A stretch of DNA of 64,000 nt from Bacteroidia bacterium (GTDB lineage Bacteria > Bacteroidota > Bacteroidia > Cytophagales > JAAEPT01), in assembly GCA_030431525.1 (NCBI GenBank), contig JAUIJC010000020.1, positions 1 through 64,000 of the forward strand, read 5' to 3'. The position numbers were made by a program, and so were the translations under genes. The notes below the pieces were generated by a model. The model was not told where the DNA came from. It saw only the letters and a program-made list of their open reading frames with translations, and made no database searches. Shown piece by piece: positions 17,091 to 25,484 of the stretch (the first letter of the stretch is position 1; every line of letters starts with the position of its first letter).

Positions 17091-18920
17091 ATGATTCGTG
17101 AATTTGTAGCCTTGGCCACAAGCAATGAGTTTGACGCGCTGAAAGGCGAAGGCTTGGTGCCCAAAGACGGAGTATATTTCCGTATTGATCCCAAGAGCTG
17201 GGAGGTGCAGGAATACGAAGTCTATTCCAAAAAAAAGAATGAAGGCTTGTCTGATTTTTTGAGCACGTCGGCTCAAGTCATTGACAATTCGTGGATGGTA
17301 AGTACCAATAAATGTTTGGACTTGCCCAGTCGAGGCATTCACTCGGCAAGCCCGTTTTGCATTGCCTTTAAAAGGGATTCTTGGGTTGGGGGAGCAAAGT
17401 TTGCAAAGGACGGGGACAACAATCTCCTCTGTTTGGAAAGGATTCAAGACTATTTTTCAAAGACGAAAGGATTTTCAGATAAAGAGGACCACGCCTTGAT
17501 CGATGCTTTCCAGACGTTTTTTCTGGAAAAGGCGTCTTTGGTGCTTGACAGTAAAGCGGAGGTCCTTAACGAAATAGGCGATGCAGGATACATCACATTC
17601 TACTTGGATCTTCCTCTTGAAAAGTACCAAGAAGTACACGGAAGACATTTGAAGGATAAACTGTTCAATACGCCTCCCAAGGGCAAACCTGAAGAGGATG
17701 GGACCGTTTTCGGGACGAGTGATTTTTTCAATGGGTTCAACGTTAAAAAGCAGTTTTTGACCCATAATTCGGCAACCTTCGATGTTTCCCAAGTGATATC
17801 GGATAGGGAGGCAAAGGGACTCTATGATTTCAAGAAGGTTCTTGACCGGAAAATCCTTCCCAACCCACTTCCCATTTTTATCGACCGTGAGGAATTGACG
17901 GGGCGAGCCATCCGAATAGACCGTGGAAGGGAGGACAAGAAGTTGGGCTATCGGCGTATTGTCAGGGAGTTGTTAGAAGAGCATCGCCAAAATCTGGGGA
18001 ATTATTACCTGCTTTTTTACCAACAAGGAGAAATCAAGGACTTTGATTTCGTCAGTAAGTTCGACTATGAACTTAAGGAGAATGGTCAGGTTTGGGTGGT
18101 TGAAAATCACTTGCCCTTGAAGGACTCTCCAGATAAAACCCAAATCAAAAACATTTTCGATTTCGAGAAGTGGGTGTTGTTCGCGATGTTCAACAACAAG
18201 TTGGTCGTGCTCAAGGATAACGAGCTGGTGAGCAACCGATATTTTGATGAGTTGAAAGCCGAGTATTGTGGTTCGGCGCATAATTACCAACAGATGCTGA
18301 AATACCGCAAAGCCTGTTATGACTTTGTGTATAAGTCTCGACGTAGTGCTATCAACGGGTTGATGTTCGACGATATCCTGATTTCAGGGATGATGGACGA
18401 TTTGCGGAATCACGAGTTGGATGACGGAAATACTTCGGCGCAGATCAAACGCAAACTGAATCTCTATTTTAGTCTTCACCATATTTTTCACAAAACCAAT
18501 CAATCCATGGCTTCTACATTGCCACAAATGCGATCGGCCATGCGCGAACTTCTCAATGAGGAAGAACGCGTGCTCGCCAATGACAAGGAATTCGGCTATA
18601 CGGCTGGACAGGTGATTTATTACCTATTGGCCCAAAGTAAAACATCGAAAAAGACCCATGCACTCTTAGAGCCTTTTATCCAGAAGAATGATGGGGCAAA
18701 GTTCAAAGAGGCCTTGGTGTCAACCTTCTTTAAGTATAAACATGAACCGTATCTCAATAGTAAGCGCTTCAATGCCTTGATGGCCGAGCTGATGGGCTAT
18801 GCGCCAGAAAAGAGCATCAAAGAAATCTGGCCGGAGATTCTTGCTGGATATTTTGACAAGAACCTCCTTTTCGAAAACAGCAATGCGGACAAGCCAGAGC
18901 TGGAGCTTTCCGAAAATTGA
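17091..18920 (+). CDS. cas8b: Type I-B Cascade large subunit Cas8b
   Basis: A 609-residue protein between cas6 and cas7, the place of the large subunit that recognises the PAM and recruits Cas3. Large subunits diverge quickly. I assign it by position, length and resemblance of parts (such as ITFYLDLPLEKYQEVHGRHLKDKLFN and the helical C-terminal third) to the TM1802/Csh1-type Cas8b of Bacteroidota. No Cys4 zinc finger is obvious. The helical C-terminal region (about 430-600) could be the fused small-subunit part, or an internal start could supply Cas11 as in other I-B systems. Confidence 0.85.
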   Translation: MIREFVALATSNEFDALKGEGLVPKDGVYFRIDPKSWEVQEYEVYSKKKNEGLSDFLSTSAQVIDNSWMVSTNKCLDLPSRGIHSASPFCIAFKRDSWVGGAKFAKDGDNNLLCLERIQDYFSKTKGFSDKEDHALIDAFQTFFLEKASLVLDSKAEVLNEIGDAGYITFYLDLPLEKYQEVHGRHLKDKLFNTPPKGKPEEDGTVFGTSDFFNGFNVKKQFLTHNSATFDVSQVISDREAKGLYDFKKVLDRKILPNPLPIFIDREELTGRAIRIDRGREDKKLGYRRIVRELLEEHRQNLGNYYLLFYQQGEIKDFDFVSKFDYELKENGQVWVVENHLPLKDSPDKTQIKNIFDFEKWVLFAMFNNKLVVLKDNELVSNRYFDELKAEYCGSAHNYQQMLKYRKACYDFVYKSRRSAINGLMFDDILISGMMDDLRNHELDDGNTSAQIKRKLNLYFSLHHIFHKTNQSMASTLPQMRSAMRELLNEEERVLANDKEFGYTAGQVIYYLLAQSKTSKKTHALLEPFIQKNDGAKFKEALVSTFFKYKHEPYLNSKRFNALMAELMGYAPEKSIKEIWPEILAGYFDKNLLFENSNADKPELELSEN

Positions 18921-18952
18921 TTTTCCTTTTTTAACCAAAAACATTCAGACAA

Positions 18953-19909
18953 ATGACTGCTTTTAAGAAACGCGTATATGGATGTGCCATCGTTAAGGCC
19001 ACTAATGCCAACTACAACGCCGATTTTTCACATCAACCACGTACCCTTCCCAATGGAGTGGTCTATGCCACGGACAAGGCCAAAAAGTATCCTGTTCGGA
19101 ATTTTCTGCTCAAGGAACTACAGGAAAAGGTCTTTTATTTTAAAAGTTTCAAGGAAGACACGCTCCAGCCAAGGGATTTGAATGAGCGCTATGAACAGCT
19201 TTTTGGAGTCTTTCCGACTGCTAAAGGAAAGGACAAGGATGCGGTCATCAAGAAGGCGGTTGCTTCCAATTTGTTGAGCTGTATTGATGTGCGTTTGTTC
19301 GGAGGAACCTTTGCCGGCAAAACAAACCTGTCTTTGCATGGCCCAGTTCAAATTACCCATGGCGAGAACCGTTATGCCTTGGAGAATACGATCTATTCCG
19401 AGCAGATCATGTCGCCTTTCCGCAACTCAAGTGAAAAGGGAGCGGATTCTGATGCAAGTACGTTGGGAACTCAGGCCCGTTTGCAGGAGGGACATTATGT
19501 GCACAACATTTCCGTAAACCCAAAAAATCTGGATGAGCTGAATGCTTTGTTGGGCGATCAGGGAACGGCTCTGTCGGAACAGGATATTGAAAAGCTGAAA
19601 GAAGCCCTTCGTGTCGGGGTTACTTATTATGATTCCTCATCCAAGGCCGGAGTTGAGAACGAGCTGTTGTTATGGGTGGAGCTGAAGGAAGGTTCCCGCC
19701 AAGTGATGCCTTCTTTTGTGAAATGGATAGCGGTAAGCGAGGATGGCGTGATTGACCTGTCAAAAGTATCCGCTTATTTGGCGCAAGAGCATATCAAAGC
19801 GCAGGTGGAAAAAGTAGAACTGTTTTACAACGAGTTTGTCACCCAAGTGGAGGGAGCGCCAAAGGGGGCCGTTGTCAGCCCGTTGGACGCGGTTTCTGCC
19901 TCGGTTTAA
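18953..19909 (+). CDS. cas7: Type I-B Cascade backbone Cas7 (Csh2 family)
   Basis: Forms the repeated backbone of Cascade along the crRNA. The 318-residue protein shows Csh2-family signatures: RVYGCAIVKATNANYNAD at the N-terminus, CIDVRLFGGTF, LHGPVQITHGEN, EQIMSPFRN and STLGTQARLQEGHYVHNISVNP. Cas7 is needed in about six copies per complex. The strong hairpin right after its stop may help supply that by protecting the upstream message. The gap to cas5 is 52 bp, wider than most junctions in the operon. Confidence 0.95.
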   Translation: MTAFKKRVYGCAIVKATNANYNADFSHQPRTLPNGVVYATDKAKKYPVRNFLLKELQEKVFYFKSFKEDTLQPRDLNERYEQLFGVFPTAKGKDKDAVIKKAVASNLLSCIDVRLFGGTFAGKTNLSLHGPVQITHGENRYALENTIYSEQIMSPFRNSSEKGADSDASTLGTQARLQEGHYVHNISVNPKNLDELNALLGDQGTALSEQDIEKLKEALRVGVTYYDSSSKAGVENELLLWVELKEGSRQVMPSFVKWIAVSEDGVIDLSKVSAYLAQEHIKAQVEKVELFYNEFVTQVEGAPKGAVVSPLDAVSASV

Positions 19910-19917
19910 GTTTTTAT

Positions 19918-19947
19918 TGGGCGACCAGTGAAATCACGGGTCGCCCA
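19918..19947 (+). promoter_or_regulatory. Hairpin between cas7 and cas5
   Basis: A 9-bp GC-rich stem TGGGCGACC/GGTCGCCCA encloses a second small stem (GTG/CAC). It starts 8 nt after the cas7 stop and ends 14 nt before the cas5 ATG. There is no T-run after it, so it is more likely an mRNA processing or stability element, or partial attenuator, than a full terminator. Confidence 0.65.
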
Positions 19948-19961
19948 TAAATTTCTTGTGT

Positions 19962-20699
19962 ATGCAACGATTGGTTTCGATTGACTTGAGCGCCGACTTT
20001 GCCTTTTTTCGAAAGCCTGACATCAATGATGGAATTTCATTGAGCTATAACATGCTCCACAAACCAGCCTTGTTGGGTGTTTTGGGTGCCATACTTGGCT
20101 TGGGTGGTTATCAGAAAAAGGGCGAGTGGCCGGAATACCATACGCGTCTCAAGCATATTCCCACCGGCGTGGAACCCTTGGGGTCTGACTGTGGGAACTT
20201 TTCAAAGACCGTGATTACCTATAACAACTCGGTAGGTTACGCCAATAAGGACGGCAACTGGATATTGAAGGAAAGCACCTTGGTGAATCCAACCTATCGG
20301 TGTTATTTCCTGTTGAACGAAGGGAATTCCGATGAAAAAAAGCTGTTGGAATACCTTGAAAAAGGCTGGGCCGAATTCATTCCTTACCTCGGGAAGAACG
20401 AGCATACGGCTTGGTGGGAGAATTTTCAGGAGTATGCTGAGTTCGAAGTGAAAACGGTTTTCCGGAAGAATGCTCCCGTGAACGTAGACGAAGAGGTGGA
20501 GTTTGATCTGTTCGCAATGGATTATGAAGAGATGGAGGAACCACCGTTCTACTATTTTGAGCGTTTGCCAGTTGGTTTCGACGAGCGGTTGTACCAGTAT
20601 GAGCTGGGCGAGTTTGTGTACACGGACCGCATTTTTACCGACAGGGATTTTTCCAATCTGTTCAAGTTGGAAAATGATGCGGTGGTTCAACTGAATTGA
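19962..20699 (+). CDS. cas5: Type I-B Cascade subunit Cas5
   Basis: Binds the crRNA 5' handle and joins Cas8 to the Cas7 backbone. The 245-residue protein starts with the RAMP strand LVSIDLSADFAFFRKPDIN. The family segment YNMLHKPALLGVLGAILGLGGY follows, typical of Cas5 in I-B and related systems. I start at the ATG at 19962; a TTG two codons upstream is in frame but less likely. It is followed within about 50 bp by cas3. Confidence 0.93.
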   Translation: MQRLVSIDLSADFAFFRKPDINDGISLSYNMLHKPALLGVLGAILGLGGYQKKGEWPEYHTRLKHIPTGVEPLGSDCGNFSKTVITYNNSVGYANKDGNWILKESTLVNPTYRCYFLLNEGNSDEKKLLEYLEKGWAEFIPYLGKNEHTAWWENFQEYAEFEVKTVFRKNAPVNVDEEVEFDLFAMDYEEMEEPPFYYFERLPVGFDERLYQYELGEFVYTDRIFTDRDFSNLFKLENDAVVQLN

Positions 20700-20751
20700 T
20701 GAACAAGGCTGGTCCGATGTGAAATTTCGTGCCAGCCATTTTTTTGACCTT

Positions 20752-23505
20752 ATGATGCTTACAGAAGATACCCTTGATGTTTTTGTGGGAATTGATCTGA
20801 AAACCCTGATCAAGGATGCCGATTCCTATTTGGCGCATACGCCCGATGAAACCTTGGTAGAACACCTGACTTTGGTGATGGATTATGTATCGGCCTTGGT
20901 GAAGGAGCATGCTTTGGAGTCCGTCATTGAACAGTTGATCGAAGGCTGTTTGCCGGAATGTTCTGAGGAAGAGCAGGAAAACTTGAGGGCCTTTCTGAAG
21001 GAGCTGTTTTTTGCCTCCATCGTGTACCATGATTTCGGGAAAGTGAACGAGAACTTTCAGAAGGAGAAAATGGAGCGTGAGGAGGTGGCCTCTAATCCAT
21101 CGAATGGAATCTCCACGGAACATTCTGTGCTTAGTGCATACATTTTTATTGTCCACTATTCGGAGCAGATAGGAGCGTTTTCATCTAAAAAACTGCATGG
21201 ATTTCTGTCTCGGGCAGTATTCGCGTTTGCTCTTCCGATACTTCGCCATCATGGTTCTTGTTTGCCTGACTTGTTGGACGATAATCCAATGGGACGATTT
21301 GACTTGGAACTTTGTGAGAAGCTTGCCCCTTATCTTGATGTCTTCACCAAAAAGTTTTCAAAAGGGACGGGCCAAAGACCAAGTTTGGCTTTGAAGATTC
21401 TTCGAGAGGAGGCTTTGAATAAGAAAGGGCAAATGTTGAGCATTTTGCCGAGCAAAGACCCCTTTGCTTTTTTCGCCTTGCTCAAGCTCAATTATTCACT
21501 GCTCACCGCTTCGGATTACTATGCCACGGCTGAATATTATTCGAAAGAGCGGATTGGTGATTTTGGGGTGTTTTCTGGAGAACAAAAGAATGGGATTGCC
21601 AGTGCATTGAGGGAGCATCCCGACAAGGATTACAATCGAAGGGCTTTGGAAGAGACCGAAACGATTATCGGTCAGCCTTTGGAGGAACTCTCGCAAAAGG
21701 ATAATGAAAATCTGAACAAACTGCGTTTGCGGATGGCTTCCGAGGCGGTTGCCAATGTTCGTGAGAATATTGATAACCGTCTTTTTTATCTGGAAGCGCC
21801 GACGGGCGGGGGAAAAACGAATACGTCTTTGCTCGTGGCCGGAGAGCTGATGCGCCTTTGTCCGGAGGTCAACAAAATAGTCTATGTTTTTCCGTTTACG
21901 ACTCTGGCCACACAGACCAAGAAGGTCGTGCAGGAAACGTATGGATTAGACGAAGGTTATGTGGCGGAGCTTCACGGAAGGGCGCCCATGCCCGAAAAGC
22001 CAGAAGTCGATGGCGAATATGGGGACGATCGAAAGCATTATATCCATTACCAGTTTGCCAACTATCCCTTTGCGCTGATGACGCACATCCGTTTTTTTGA
22101 TGTGCTCAAGGGAAATGGAAAGGAGCTGAATTACCTTTTGCACCGACTGGCCAATTCGGTGGTCGTTTTGGACGAGATTCAGGGATACACGCCCCTGTTG
22201 TGGGACAAGGTCATTTACTTGCTGAAGAAGTACGCCCGCTATTTTAATATCCGATTTGTAGTGATGTCGGCCACCTTGCCCAAGGTTGACCATTTGGTGG
22301 ATACGGGAGACAGTTTTGTGCATTGCATCAAAAAACCCATTGAGCGCTTTTTCCAAAACCCCAATTTTTCGGGACGCGTCGCTTTCGATTTGTCCATGCT
22401 TGGGAATGAGGAATGGAATCGACCAAGCTCTGACGAGGAGAAAGCCGATTATCTACAACGTTTGGCAAGGCTTGTTCATGAAAAATCAGAAGCGTTTGCT
22501 GAGCAACATCACCAAGGACAGAAAGTACATGCCGTTATCGAATTCATTTTCAAGCGCACAGCATCGGAATTCAGAAAGATTGCCAATGAGGTATTCCCTG
22601 ATTATCAGGTCTTGGAGATTTCGGGAAGTATTCTGGAACCCCGACGCAAGGAGGTCATCAATTTGTTGAAACGGCAAGGAAAGACCGATGCTGGCAAAGT
22701 CCTATTGGTCACCACTCAAGTCGTGGAAGCCGGTGTGGATATCGACATGGACTTGGGATTCAAGGACGTTTCCATCATTGACAGCGAGGAACAGCTGGCG
22801 GGACGCATCAACCGGAACGTGAAGAAAGCGGGATGTACGCTTTATCTGTTTGATTTGGACAAGGCTGGCGTGATCTACGGGAAGGACTTCCGTTATCAGG
22901 AGCAGGCGAGGGAAGGTGCTAAGCTTTGGGAGGCCTATCAATCAACGCTTGCCTCAAAAGATTTTGACAAGTGGTACAATGGCGTGATGAAGCGTTTGGA
23001 CCAATCCAATAAGGCCGAGGGCAAGCAAAGCCTTCCAGAATATGAGGAATTTATCTCCTCACTGTCTTTTGCAAGAATTGACCAAGAGTTCCGTTTGATC
23101 GACCAGCAAAACGTCACGGTGTTCGTTCCCCTTCAAATGCCCAAGGAAATCCAAGCCGAAGAAGGCGATATGGAACCTGTTTTCAAGGATTCAGAACTAC
23201 GCTTTCTGGAGAAAAATGGTGTGGATGTTTCTGGAAGTGAGGTTTGTGGGATTGAGGTGTTTGAGCTTTACAAATCGCTGGTGCAGGACAGAATGAACAG
23301 CGCACGATTCATTGATTTGAAGCAAATGCAGAGTATCCTGTCCAAATACAGTTTTTCCGTTTTTGCGAACTCAAAAGACGTGGACCATTTACGTGGCAAA
23401 GGGAACGAGGAGGTTTATGGTTATCTCTACGCCGTTCACCATGATTTTTACACGTTTGAGAACGGGGTTGACGGTGAGGTTTTGAAAGACACCGACTTTT
23501 TTTGA
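20752..23505 (+). CDS. cas3: CRISPR nuclease-helicase Cas3 (HD plus DExH)
   Basis: Degrades target DNA after recruitment by Cascade. The protein of about 917 residues has an N-terminal HD nuclease (VEHLTLVMDYV, then YHDFGKVNENFQ, then an ILRHHG His pair). The SF2 helicase has EAPTGGGKT (around residue 350), VVLDEIQG (the DEIQ box, around 473), VMSATLP and a C-terminal QLAGRINRN. Both halves look intact. ATGs at 20752 and 20755 are preferred over a GTG 11 codons upstream. Its stop overlaps the cas4 start as TGATG, suggesting coupled translation. Confidence 0.95.
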   Translation: MMLTEDTLDVFVGIDLKTLIKDADSYLAHTPDETLVEHLTLVMDYVSALVKEHALESVIEQLIEGCLPECSEEEQENLRAFLKELFFASIVYHDFGKVNENFQKEKMEREEVASNPSNGISTEHSVLSAYIFIVHYSEQIGAFSSKKLHGFLSRAVFAFALPILRHHGSCLPDLLDDNPMGRFDLELCEKLAPYLDVFTKKFSKGTGQRPSLALKILREEALNKKGQMLSILPSKDPFAFFALLKLNYSLLTASDYYATAEYYSKERIGDFGVFSGEQKNGIASALREHPDKDYNRRALEETETIIGQPLEELSQKDNENLNKLRLRMASEAVANVRENIDNRLFYLEAPTGGGKTNTSLLVAGELMRLCPEVNKIVYVFPFTTLATQTKKVVQETYGLDEGYVAELHGRAPMPEKPEVDGEYGDDRKHYIHYQFANYPFALMTHIRFFDVLKGNGKELNYLLHRLANSVVVLDEIQGYTPLLWDKVIYLLKKYARYFNIRFVVMSATLPKVDHLVDTGDSFVHCIKKPIERFFQNPNFSGRVAFDLSMLGNEEWNRPSSDEEKADYLQRLARLVHEKSEAFAEQHHQGQKVHAVIEFIFKRTASEFRKIANEVFPDYQVLEISGSILEPRRKEVINLLKRQGKTDAGKVLLVTTQVVEAGVDIDMDLGFKDVSIIDSEEQLAGRINRNVKKAGCTLYLFDLDKAGVIYGKDFRYQEQAREGAKLWEAYQSTLASKDFDKWYNGVMKRLDQSNKAEGKQSLPEYEEFISSLSFARIDQEFRLIDQQNVTVFVPLQMPKEIQAEEGDMEPVFKDSELRFLEKNGVDVSGSEVCGIEVFELYKSLVQDRMNSARFIDLKQMQSILSKYSFSVFANSKDVDHLRGKGNEEVYGYLYAVHHDFYTFENGVDGEVLKDTDFF

Positions 23506-24005
23506 TGAGACTCATAGCCACATACATCAATCTGTTCCATGTCTGCAAACGGCAACTGTGGTTGCACGCGCATGGAATCACCATGGAACATTCTTCGGGG
23601 ACGGTTTCCGAAGGGAAATTGGTACAGGATACGTCATTCCAGAAACGCTCTGCTTCCTACGCTGAATTGGAAATTGAAGGAGGAAAAATCGATTTTTTTG
23701 ATGCTAAAAATCGGATCGTCCACGAGGTGAAAAAGTCGGACAGACTTCGAAAAGTGCATCTGGCCCAATTGAAATACTACTTGTACCTCTTGGAAAACAA
23801 AGGCTTGGAGGGCGTCCGTGGGATTTTGGAGTATCCAAAGCAACGAAAAAAGGAAGAGGTGGAGCTTTCTGATGAGGATCGGACAGCGATTCCAACTTGG
23901 GAAAAGGAGATCAAAACCTTATTGGAAGATGAACGATGTCCACCATTGGTCAAGAAACCCTATTGCAAAACATGCAGTTATTTCGATTTCTGCTATTCCG
24001 ACTAA
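23505..24005 (+). CDS. cas4: CRISPR adaptation exonuclease Cas4
   Basis: Trims prespacers and checks the PAM before integration by Cas1-Cas2. The 166-residue protein is a RecB-type nuclease with catalytic residues in GGKIDFFD and HEVKKSD. Four cysteines suited to an Fe-S cluster are present: one in FHVCKRQLW near the N-terminus and three in PYCKTCSYFDFCYSD at the C-terminus. Its ATG overlaps the cas3 stop by one base. A TTG start one codon earlier is possible but unlikely. Confidence 0.93.
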   Translation: MRLIATYINLFHVCKRQLWLHAHGITMEHSSGTVSEGKLVQDTSFQKRSASYAELEIEGGKIDFFDAKNRIVHEVKKSDRLRKVHLAQLKYYLYLLENKGLEGVRGILEYPKQRKKEEVELSDEDRTAIPTWEKEIKTLLEDERCPPLVKKPYCKTCSYFDFCYSD

Positions 24006-24011
24006 TTTTTT

Positions 24012-25016
24012 ATGCGAAGCTCAAAATACCTTTTCAATCCTGGGCGGATGGAACGCCGAGACCACACGCTGAAGTTCACGCCCGTAGATGCCGAGGGCAG
24101 GGAAGGGGCGCCCAAGTTCATCCCCGTCGAACAGGTTGATGACCTGTATGTGTTTGGGAGTTTACAGGCCAACAGTGCCTTGTTCAACTTCTTGGGCAAG
24201 CAACGGATCAACGTCCATTTTTTCGATTACTACGAGCACTATACGGGCTCGTTTATGGCCAAGGATTATCTGCTGGCGGGCAAGATGCAGGTGGAGCAGA
24301 CCAGTCATTACCTTTCGGTGGCCAAGCGCTTGACTTTGGCCCGTTCCATTTTGGATGGGGCATCTTTCAACATCCTCAAGAACCTGAGGTATTATGCCAA
24401 TCGGGACAGGGATCTTGACGATGTGATGGGGGAGATTGTGGCCTTGCAAGGTGAACTGGTTAAATGTGCTGATTTTGGTGAGTTGATGGGCATTGAAGGG
24501 AATATCCGGAAAGCCTATTACCGTGGTTTCGATGAAATCATCACCGGTTTTGAGATGGGCGGACGGGAAAAGCAACCGCCTTCAAATGAAGTGAACGCCT
24601 TGGTTTCTTTCGGAAACATGATGTGCTATACGCTCTGTTTGGGCATGATTTACCATACACAGCTCAACCCCACCATCAGTTTTTTGCATGAGCCAGGTAC
24701 GCGTCGCTATTCTTTGGCCTTGGATCTGGCCGAGATTTTCAAACCATTGTTGGTGGACCGGACCATTTTCAAGGTCCTCAACAAAGGGATGCTGGGCAAG
24801 TCGGATTTTGAACAACGAGCCGATGGTTGTTTCCTCAAGGATAAAGGCCGAAAAGTGTTTGCCAAGGCGTGGGACGAACGGCTCAAGGAAACCATCCAGC
24901 ACCGTTCGCTTGGGCGCAAGGTGATGTACAAGAATTTGGTGAAGTTGGAAGCGTACAAAATATCTAAGCATTGTTTGGGTATTCAGCAATACGAACCCTT
25001 CAAAATGTGGTGGTAA
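24012..25016 (+). CDS. cas1: CRISPR integrase Cas1
   Basis: Integrates new spacers at the leader end. The 334-residue protein carries the three metal ligands typical of the family: Glu in LMGIEGNIRKAYY (around residue 162), His in SFLHEPGTRR (around 228) and acidic residues in LALDLAEIFKPLLVDR. The N-terminal beta domain begins KYLFNPGRMERRDHTLKF, as in type I-B Cas1. It lies 6 bp after cas4 and 1 bp before cas2. Confidence 0.97.
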   Translation: MRSSKYLFNPGRMERRDHTLKFTPVDAEGREGAPKFIPVEQVDDLYVFGSLQANSALFNFLGKQRINVHFFDYYEHYTGSFMAKDYLLAGKMQVEQTSHYLSVAKRLTLARSILDGASFNILKNLRYYANRDRDLDDVMGEIVALQGELVKCADFGELMGIEGNIRKAYYRGFDEIITGFEMGGREKQPPSNEVNALVSFGNMMCYTLCLGMIYHTQLNPTISFLHEPGTRRYSLALDLAEIFKPLLVDRTIFKVLNKGMLGKSDFEQRADGCFLKDKGRKVFAKAWDERLKETIQHRSLGRKVMYKNLVKLEAYKISKHCLGIQQYEPFKMWW

Positions 25017-25017
25017 G

Positions 25018-25281
25018 ATGTATGTGATTTTGATGTACGATTGTGGAGAGAAACGCGTCGGCAAGATGCTCAAGCTTTGTCGTCGTTACCTGACTTGGAT
25101 TCAGAACTCCGTTTTCGAGGGCGAAATAACGGAATACAAGCTGAAGGAACTCATATCCATGGCCAAGGATATTATGGAAGAGGATGAGGACAGTCTTATC
25201 GTCTTCAAGAGCCGTTCAGATAAATGGCTTGACAAGGAGATCGTCGGCGTGAACAAAAACGAGCCCAACGACTTCTTTTGA
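25018..25281 (+). CDS. cas2: CRISPR adaptation protein Cas2
   Basis: The central dimer of the spacer integration complex. The 87-residue protein has the ferredoxin-like start YVILMYDCGEKRVGKMLKLCRRYLTWIQNSVFEGE, with the conserved Asp after the first strand. It is the last gene of the cas operon, and the CRISPR leader begins right after it. Confidence 0.96.
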   Translation: MYVILMYDCGEKRVGKMLKLCRRYLTWIQNSVFEGEITEYKLKELISMAKDIMEEDEDSLIVFKSRSDKWLDKEIVGVNKNEPNDFF

Positions 25282-25484
25282 GGGGTTTTGTCGTCGAAGG
25301 CGTCTCAAGTGGCCCGCTGATTTTTCAAATACTCCTATTTATGTTGAAAATCAAGGGCTAACAATATGTAAGCGTGGTTGTCGAAGCTCCGGCTTTTTTG
25401 CCGTTTTGTACTTCGACAACCTTAGAGACAGAAATGTTCTTTGAAATCTTGGTTTATTGAATGTAGAGGTGTGATCTTGCACCT
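25282..25484 (+). promoter_or_regulatory. CRISPR leader with internal hairpin
   Basis: A 203-bp non-coding segment between cas2 and the first repeat, expected to hold the array promoter and the integration signals. It contains a perfect 11-bp inverted repeat GGTTGTCGAAG/CTTCGACAACC (25376-25386/25411-25421), with a smaller GGC/GCC stem around a T-run in its loop. A short AGGTG/CACCT stem precedes repeat 1. The orientation is supported by repeat decay at the far end of the array. Confidence 0.85.
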
